64,000 bases of DNA from Streptomyces sp. KL109B (lineage in GTDB: Bacteria > Actinomycetota > Actinomycetes > Streptomycetales > Streptomycetaceae), in assembly GCF_030766935.1 (NCBI RefSeq), contig NZ_JASERL010000003.1:124001-188000 (forward strand). Reading direction: 5' to 3'. The translations under genes and the position numbers were made by a program. The stretch's first letter is position 1, and each line of letters begins with the position of its first letter. Under the pieces are notes generated by a model. That model ran no database searches. It was given only the letters and a program-made list of their open reading frames with translations, and was not told the DNA's origin. Of the stretch, positions 59,186-64,000 are shown one piece after another.

Positions 59186-59986
59186 TCAGCTCGTCGTGCG
59201 GTCGCCCTGCTTGTCGCACGGCAGGTCGGAGAGCTTGGCGTGGGCGAGGAAGTCGCGGGTGGCCTGCTGTTCCACGTCGGAGATGGCCGTGGGTTCGACG
59301 TCGACGATGCCGCCGAAGGGGCGGTCGACGTCGCGGATGATGCAGAGGGTGGCTGTCAGGAGGACGGTGACCAGGGTGAGCGCGGCGAGTTGGCCGCGGT
59401 TGTCCTTGCGCGGCAGGCAGAGGCCGAGGGCGGCCACCGTCACGGCGAGCACCGCGAGCAGGAACCAGAAGATGGCGCTGGGGATGCTGGCGGTCGCCTG
59501 GGTGAGGCGTTCCTCGCGCTCATCGGAGCGCTTGTGGTCGGCGCTGACCAGCATGCCGAACGCCTCGTCGCCCTGCATCGTTCGGAAGGTGCGGCGGAGG
59601 TCCGTCGACCACACGCTGGGCGCCGTCGAACCCTTGCCCTCGGACATGGCGGGCCACTCCTTGACGCGGACGGCTCGCGCGTAGCAGATGGCGTCCGCCT
59701 GGACGTCCGACCGCTGCGCCGCCGGAGCGTACTCGGCGGTCTCCACGAGCTGGTCAAGGGCGCGCGCCTCACCGCGCGAGGCCACCTCGGCCTTGCCGTA
59801 CGAGCCGTTGGCCGTGACCAGGACGAAGGCCAGGAGGAGGACGGTCAGGGTGAGCAGGGGTGCGACGAGGTCCTTGACGGCCATGCCGCTGTCGTCGTCC
59901 TCGGTCAGCAGCCTCGGCCGGAGGTATCTGTTGGCCACGAGCCCGGCGATCAGGGCGAACGCGGCGACGACGATGGCGATGACCAC
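59186..59986 (-). CDS. DUF4239 (bestrophin-like) membrane protein
   Basis: A 266-residue protein with two N-terminal membrane segments (about 1-20 and 45-65), a soluble helical middle with GEARALDQLVETAEYAP, and two C-terminal segments (about 180-225). This is the DUF4239 arrangement, a family with a bestrophin-like fold and no proven role. The GTG at 59986 is preferred because GGAGG lies 9 bases upstream; a GTG at 60049 with GGGGAG would add 21 basic residues. It lies between the PAP2 gene and a response regulator, all on one strand. Confidence 0.78.
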   Translation of the reverse strand: MVIAIVVAAFALIAGLVANRYLRPRLLTEDDDSGMAVKDLVAPLLTLTVLLLAFVLVTANGSYGKAEVASRGEARALDQLVETAEYAPAAQRSDVQADAICYARAVRVKEWPAMSEGKGSTAPSVWSTDLRRTFRTMQGDEAFGMLVSADHKRSDEREERLTQATASIPSAIFWFLLAVLAVTVAALGLCLPRKDNRGQLAALTLVTVLLTATLCIIRDVDRPFGGIVDVEPTAISDVEQQATRDFLAHAKLSDLPCDKQGDRTTS

Positions 59987-60126
59987 GGGTGAGTACCTCC
60001 GGGATGCGGCAAGACGGCGACGTGTGACGTGTCTTGTCCTCACCGTCACCGCGCTCCCCGTAAGGCGGCGCGGCGTTCTCGCCCCCTAACGAGGGACAGG
60101 TCTTGCGCCGGAAAGAGGTGCCCGGG

Positions 60127-60837
60127 TCACACCGAGTGCGGCGGGCGCCCGGCCAGCAGCCCCTGGCGCGCCGCCGTCGCCACCGCCGCCGCCCTGCTGT
60201 CCGCGCCGAGCTTGGTGTAGACGGCGCTGAGGGCGCTCTTGACCGTGCTCGGGCTGATGCCCTGGCGGACCGCGATCTCACGGTTGGACAGGCCGTTCGC
60301 CACGAGCCTGACCAGGTCGACCTCGCGTGGGGTGAGCACCGGGGCGCAGCCCTGCGGTCCCGGCAGGGCGTACCGGGCGACACCGGGGCCGAGGACGGTC
60401 TCGCCGCGGGCGACGGCGCGCACCGCGGCGAGCAGCGACTCGGCGGACGCGTCCTTGCCGAGGAATCCGGCGGCGCCCGCCCGCAGCGCGGAGGTCACCG
60501 TCTGCGCAGTGACGTAGGCGCTGAGGACCAGGACGGCCGGCGCGGGCCGCAGCGCGCACAGGTCGGCGACGAGCCGGAGCCCTTCGTCGACCCCCTCGCC
60601 GAGGTCGAGGTCGACGAGGGCGACGTCCGGGGCCTCGGGGCGGCGGGCCGCGCGCAACGCCTCGTCGGCGCTCGCCGCCTCCGCCGCGGGCGCCAGGTCG
60701 TCGACGGTGGCGAGCAGGGTGCGCAGGCCGATCCTGAGCGCGGGGTGGTCGTCGACCACGAGGACGCGGGTGGGGCGGGTGCCGTCGAAGGCCACTGCTG
60801 GTATGCCGCTCATGTTCATGTTCAGGACGTCACTCAT
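60127..60837 (-). CDS. NarL/LuxR-family response regulator
   Basis: A 236-residue regulator. The receiver domain (about 22-145) has acidic pocket VVDDHP, phospho-acceptor Asp in VALVDLDLGEG, Ser in VLSAYV and Lys in GFLGKDAS. The C-terminal LuxR HTH (about 165-228) reads LTPREVDLVRLVANGLSNREIA. It lies 9 bases downstream of the sensor kinase gene on the same strand, so the two form a two-component system; the target genes are unknown. A 12-bp duplication (GATGAGTGACGT) spans the junction. Confidence 0.92.
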   Translation of the reverse strand: MSDVLNMNMSGIPAVAFDGTRPTRVLVVDDHPALRIGLRTLLATVDDLAPAAEAASADEALRAARRPEAPDVALVDLDLGEGVDEGLRLVADLCALRPAPAVLVLSAYVTAQTVTSALRAGAAGFLGKDASAESLLAAVRAVARGETVLGPGVARYALPGPQGCAPVLTPREVDLVRLVANGLSNREIAVRQGISPSTVKSALSAVYTKLGADSRAAAVATAARQGLLAGRPPHSV

Positions 60838-60846
60838 CTACGTCAC

Positions 60847-62253
60847 TCATCTACGTCGCTCGCCCACGTCCCCCACCGCCGGCCTGCGCCGCAGCCGGGC
60901 GCGTACCTCCGTGCCCTCGCCGGGCCGTGACGTCACCGTGAACGTGCCGCCGAGGCCCTCGACGCGGTGGCGCAGGGAGCGCAGGCCGTGCCGGTCGTCG
61001 GGCACCTGGGCGGGGTCGAAGCCCCGGCCGTCGTCCCTGACGGTCATGGTCGCCTCCTGCGGCTCGTAGGTCAGGGTGGCGGTGACCTGCCGCGGCCGCG
61101 CGTGCCACAGGGCGTTGGACAGCGCCTCCTGAGCGAGCCTCAGCAGGGTGTGTTCCACGTCGGGCGGAAGCGGGCCGGGCTCGCCCGAAGTGTAGAACGC
61201 GATCTTCGGGGGCTCCTCGGCGGCGGCGAAGAGGTGGTCCGGGGCGGGTGGCCCGCCCGCCTCCGCCACCCCGTCCGCCTCCACCGCCCCGCCCGCCTCC
61301 ACCGCCCCGTCCGCCCCCTCCACCCGCCACCCCGCTGCGAGCGCCCGGCGCACCGCCGCGAGGTGGCACTCGATGTTCTCGGGGAGTGTGCCGTCCCTGA
61401 GCCCCGCCGGTTGCCGGGTGTGCGCCGAGTCGATGAGGGCACGCGCCTCGCGCAGGCCGAGGTCGGTGAGCTCGCGGGCGGCGTGCGTCGCCTCCCCGGC
61501 ACTGGCGGGAGCCGTGGTCAGGGTGCGCTCCGCGCCTTCGAGGAGGAACTTGACGCCCGCCAGGTACTGGGCGATCGAGTCATGGACCTCGGCCGCCATC
61601 CTGCGCCGCTCGTCCGCCTGCCCGGCGGTCCGCTGAGTGAACGCCAACTGGGCGCGGCTCTCCCGCAGTTGACGGATGACGCCCTCGGCGGGAGCGCGCA
61701 GCCGCTCCTCTTTACGGAAGGCCAGGACGACCAGGAGCAGGGCGAGGAAGGCCGCTACGACGGTCATCTCCTGGTCCACGACGGACGCGGGACCCCGGCG
61801 CGCGGTGACCGCGGCGGCGGCGATCGCGACGACCGTGACCCCGAGCGTGCGCCACCGGGGCAGGAACAGCAGGACGACGAAGTAGAGCGCGGCGACCAGC
61901 ACCCGGAACTGGGACCCCGTCAGGTCGAGCCAGAGCCAGAGCCCGAACAGGACCGTCAGCCAGCCGAGTGTGAAGGGGTCGGCCCTGCGCGCGAGCCGGA
62001 GCGCCCCGGGGTCGGCCCCCGAACGGCGCTCCGCGACCGGCGCGAGGCAGTACACCGCGCCGAGCACCGCCGCGACGCCGATCCGCCACGGATGCCCCGA
62101 CACCCCCGCCGCCGCGGTCCGCACCAGGCCGACGGCCAGCAGCACCAGGAACGTCGCGTGCAGCGGTGACGTCAGCAGCCGAGAAAGGCCCCGCCCCGCG
62201 CCCGGTGTCGGCGCGGGCGGCTGCCCGGCGGAGGTGAGCGATACGTCGCCCAT
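60847..62253 (-). CDS. Sensor histidine kinase (HisKA_3 type)
   Basis: A 468-residue kinase. Five to six membrane segments (about 25-190) replace a classical sensor domain. A HisKA_3 dimerisation domain carries the phospho-accepting His in RRRMAAEVHDSIAQYL, and the HATPase domain has LAQEALSNALWHA (N-box) and VRDDGRGFDP (G-box). Between them an Ala/Gly/Glu insert of about 25 residues (AVEAGGAVEADGVAEAGG) is encoded by a short tandem repeat. The ATG at 62253 follows AGGGGC. The signal is unknown; it is paired with the response regulator. Confidence 0.9.
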   Translation of the reverse strand: MGDVSLTSAGQPPAPTPGAGRGLSRLLTSPLHATFLVLLAVGLVRTAAAGVSGHPWRIGVAAVLGAVYCLAPVAERRSGADPGALRLARRADPFTLGWLTVLFGLWLWLDLTGSQFRVLVAALYFVVLLFLPRWRTLGVTVVAIAAAAVTARRGPASVVDQEMTVVAAFLALLLVVLAFRKEERLRAPAEGVIRQLRESRAQLAFTQRTAGQADERRRMAAEVHDSIAQYLAGVKFLLEGAERTLTTAPASAGEATHAARELTDLGLREARALIDSAHTRQPAGLRDGTLPENIECHLAAVRRALAAGWRVEGADGAVEAGGAVEADGVAEAGGPPAPDHLFAAAEEPPKIAFYTSGEPGPLPPDVEHTLLRLAQEALSNALWHARPRQVTATLTYEPQEATMTVRDDGRGFDPAQVPDDRHGLRSLRHRVEGLGGTFTVTSRPGEGTEVRARLRRRPAVGDVGERRR

Positions 62254-62441
62254 GGGTGCCCCTATCAATTGCCGGGCCGCCCGTCCAGGGCCGGATGGGC
62301 ACCGCCCCGAAGCCGGGTGGCCGCGAGCACACGGCCCAGTGGCCGGTGATCGGACGTACCGGATCTTCAAAGATCAGTGATGACATGCCGGACGCCCTGG
62401 TGGGGCGCCTGACGCCCACGCGGCACCGAAGGAGGACTCCC

Positions 62442-62687
62442 ATGGCGGAACAGGGCGGCACCCGGCTGCAGTCGGTGGAACGCGCCCTGCGCGTCCTGAC
62501 CGAGGTGGCCGGGCACCCGCGGGGCCTGACCGCCAAGCGGATCGCGCGGGTGCTCGACGTACCGCTGGCGACGGCGTACCACGTGCTGCGCACGCTCACG
62601 CACGAACGCTGGCTCGAACACGTCGACGGGCACTATCGGATCGGCCCCGGGGCGGCCGCCTTCTGCCAGGACGTTTGCAGAGACTGA
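62442..62687 (+). CDS. Truncated IclR-type HTH protein (ssgR-like position)
   Basis: An 81-residue protein consisting only of the IclR N-terminal winged HTH: LQSVERALRVLTEVAGHPRG, then TAKRIARVLDVPLATAYHVLRTLTHERWLEH. The effector-binding domain of about 170 residues is missing; the frame stops right after a GPGAAAFCQ segment where that domain would begin. GGAGG precedes the ATG, so it can be expressed. It sits directly upstream of an ssgA-like gene, the place of the IclR-family activator ssgR in the ssgRA locus. It may be a relic or a DNA-binding-only form. Confidence 0.75.
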   Translation: MAEQGGTRLQSVERALRVLTEVAGHPRGLTAKRIARVLDVPLATAYHVLRTLTHERWLEHVDGHYRIGPGAAAFCQDVCRD

Positions 62688-62780
62688 AATCTCGCCGGGA
62701 TCTTCCGCGTACGACCCTGTTGTTGGGGCCACCGGGCGCGGTGAGAATCGCGGCGTTGCCCAGGAGGGGTGGGGCGCGCA

Positions 62781-63227
62781 ATGCGCACGGATGACGGTGG
62801 GCCGGACGAACTGGTAGGTGTCGTCCAGGCGTTGGCGCGCTGGGGCGAGGACCTGTTCCACCCGACGGAGGTGGAGCTGCGGTTCCGGCTCACGGATCCG
62901 CTGGCCGTCACGGTGACGGCGTGGGGTGGCCCGGAGGCGGGCGTTCCGGGGTCCGTGCTGTGGCCGCTGTCCCGGGAGCTGCTGCTCACCGGGCTCGAAC
63001 GGGCGGCGGGTGACGGCGACGTACGCATCGAGCCGCACAGCCCTCCCGGGGCCGAGCGGCTCGTCGTCGTGGATCTGCGCAGCGCGCCCGGCGAGCCTCA
63101 ACTCGTCCTGTCACAGGACTCGTTGAGGCTTTTCCTCGACCGTACGGAGCGGATGCTGCCGGAACGCGAGGGCCGGCTCGAAGGGCTCATCGACCGCGCC
63201 CTGCGAAACCTGAGACCGGATGCCTAG
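62781..63227 (+). CDS. SsgA-like sporulation/cell division protein (SALP)
   Basis: A 148-residue SsgA-like protein. The family pattern is clear: VELRFRLTDPLAVTVTAW, WPLSRELLLTGL, GDGDVRIEP, and the C-terminal LFLDRTERMLP. SALPs place the division and cell-wall machinery during sporulation in streptomycetes. The first 20 residues and the PGAERLVVVD segment differ from SsgA/SsgB, so it is a divergent paralogue. The ATG at 62781 is preferred; GTG 62769 is an alternative. Its TAG stop shares bases with the stop of the convergent chaplin gene. Confidence 0.87.
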   Translation: MRTDDGGPDELVGVVQALARWGEDLFHPTEVELRFRLTDPLAVTVTAWGGPEAGVPGSVLWPLSRELLLTGLERAAGDGDVRIEPHSPPGAERLVVVDLRSAPGEPQLVLSQDSLRLFLDRTERMLPEREGRLEGLIDRALRNLRPDA

Positions 63228-63472
63228 CCGTTGACGCAGGTGTTGCCGGACGACGGGTTGAGCAGGCCGATCAGGTCGATCGAGTTGCCGCAGGCGTTGA
63301 TCGGGATGCCGATCGGAACCTGGATGACGTTCCCGGACAGCACGCCGGGGCTGTTCTGGGCCGCGCCCGTGGCACTGGCGCCGGCGCCGTCCGCCGCGGA
63401 GGCCATGGAAGCGGACCCGATAACGGCGGTTGCGGCCAGTGCGGCCGCGGCCGCGAATGCGCGAAGACGCAT
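63224..63472 (-). CDS. Short chaplin
   Basis: An 82-residue secreted protein. The signal peptide (MRLRAFAAAAALAATAVIG, cleavage after ASA near residue 27) is followed by one chaplin domain: SPGVLSGNVIQVPIGIPINA, then CGNSIDLIGLLNPSSGNTCVNG. It holds the two cysteines that form the conserved disulfide. Short chaplins assemble into the amyloid-like rodlet layer that makes aerial hyphae hydrophobic. There is no LPxTG sorting signal, so it is of the short class. The ATG follows CAGGGAGC. Downstream of an ssgA-like gene on the other strand. Confidence 0.94.
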   Translation of the reverse strand: MRLRAFAAAAALAATAVIGSASMASAADGAGASATGAAQNSPGVLSGNVIQVPIGIPINACGNSIDLIGLLNPSSGNTCVNG

Positions 63473-63582
63473 CGTTGCTCCCTGTTGCATGGAGGGGATA
63501 GGACCCGCCCATGAGACCGTCTTCCGCCCAGGACAAGGGGAATTGGGCCAACGGGGGGCGTGTCCGGCCGTCCTCCCGGCGG

Positions 63583-64000
63583 CTACGCGCGCACGCGGCG
63601 GATGGGCAGCAGGCAGTGCGCGGCAGCCGTCAGGGTCTCCTCGGCGCCCACGAATTCCTTCAACTCCCCCTCGGTGACCGGCGATCCGGGGGTGGCGGTG
63701 GGCCAGACGCGTGTGGTGAAGACGAAGTAGGCGCTCTTGCGGGCCTCCGCCGCCTCGAGCCACTCGGGCGGCACCGGGCACTGGGCGTTCAGGAGCGGCA
63801 TGGTGACGACGGCCTGACCCGCCTCGACCAGCAGGGACACGGGGAAGCTGGGGTGGCTCGAAGCGTCGTGGACGGTGTCGCCCACCGTGAGGCCGTTCGT
63901 CTCCAGGAGGCCTCGTACGGCAGCTTCCGCGGCCTCGGGTCCTGCCGGGGAATCGCCCATGGAGTACGCGAGGAGAAAGGGAATGTCGCCCTCGCCGTCG
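63583..64000 (-). CDS. DUF5949-like protein, 5' end outside the window
   Basis: At least 138 residues are visible. The frame stays open through the window end: the codons before the internal ATG at 63960 read DGEGDIPFLLAYS, which looks like family sequence, so the true start lies further right. The rest has VSLLVEAGQAVVTMPLLNAQ, CPVPPEWLEAAE and a C-terminal TAAAHCLLPIRR, which I associate with DUF5949, a Streptomyces family of unknown function. No catalytic motif is seen. Confidence 0.65.
   Translation of the reverse strand, partial: DGEGDIPFLLAYSMGDSPAGPEAAEAAVRGLLETNGLTVGDTVHDASSHPSFPVSLLVEAGQAVVTMPLLNAQCPVPPEWLEAAEARKSAYFVFTTRVWPTATPGSPVTEGELKEFVGAEETLTAAAHCLLPIRRVRA

Overview
The window reads as a piece of a Streptomyces chromosome. 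Base composition is very GC-rich with strong third-position G/C, and several genes are diagnostic of the genus: bldG, wblA, an ssgA-like gene, a short chaplin, whiJ-type HTH/DUF397 genes, and a 6C RNA beside ssd. From memory, the order from about 1 to 49,350 follows the core region of the S. coelicolor chromosome around SCO3544-SCO3583. No database was consulted.

Layout. (1) 1-9,290: a DUF2752 tail, a methyltransferase, a small lipoprotein, the K+-independent proton-pumping pyrophosphatase hppA, the BldG anti-anti-sigma factor with its antagonist, and an MrfA-type helicase. (2) 9,371-14,627 (minus strand): a complete Tad/Flp-like pilus operon, ssd-tadA-tadB-tadC-DUF4244-tadE-tadE-like, interrupted once by a REP-like repeat. 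(3) 14,628-16,376: a very clear 6C RNA (two C-loop hairpins and a terminator), a CicA-like HAD phosphatase, and a probable 6S-like RNA. (4) 16,392-31,013: a degenerate Fic-like protein, a CooC/MinD-type ATPase, a secreted polysaccharide deacetylase, a SulP transporter fused to a beta-carbonic anhydrase, acsA, nhaA with a structured leader RNA, a holin-like protein, a hydrolase, a MarP-type protease, a CoA pyrophosphatase and nth. (5) 31,394-41,093: crp, an ECF41-type sigma factor, MBL and Nudix hydrolases, RidA, a paired ArsA-like ATPase operon, wblA and a class A penicillin-binding protein.

Accessory DNA starts after the penicillin-binding protein. From 41,177 to 47,625 there are two divergent small secreted proteins, a short LuxR-type HTH protein with a TTA (bldA) codon, and a secreted protein of about 1,505 residues with a lytic-transglycosylase-like domain and a golvesin-like domain. 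The large gene ends inside a 13-bp tandem array. I could not match this cassette to a described system. After two core genes (YqeY-like, metallophosphoesterase) and tRNA-Pro(CGG), an arsenic/heavy-metal island runs from about 49,600 to 55,950. It holds a decayed methyltransferase, a methyltransferase, a CmtR-type sensor with a CDF-like transporter, an ArsI/CadI gene reduced in frame to 41 codons, an ArsO-like flavoprotein, two ArsR repressors, Acr3 and ArsC. A multi-copy operator lies between arsO and arsR.

The right end (55,982-64,000) carries a whiJ-like trio (ATP-binding regulator, XRE/DUF5753, DUF397), a PAP2/inositol-phosphotransferase-like membrane protein, a DUF4239 protein, a NarL-type two-component pair, an ssgR/ssgA-like pair whose regulator is cut down to its HTH, a short chaplin, and a DUF5949-like gene running off the end. 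Developmental control recurs throughout (bldG, Tad/Ssd, 6C, wblA, Crp, whiJ-like, ssgA-like, chaplin).
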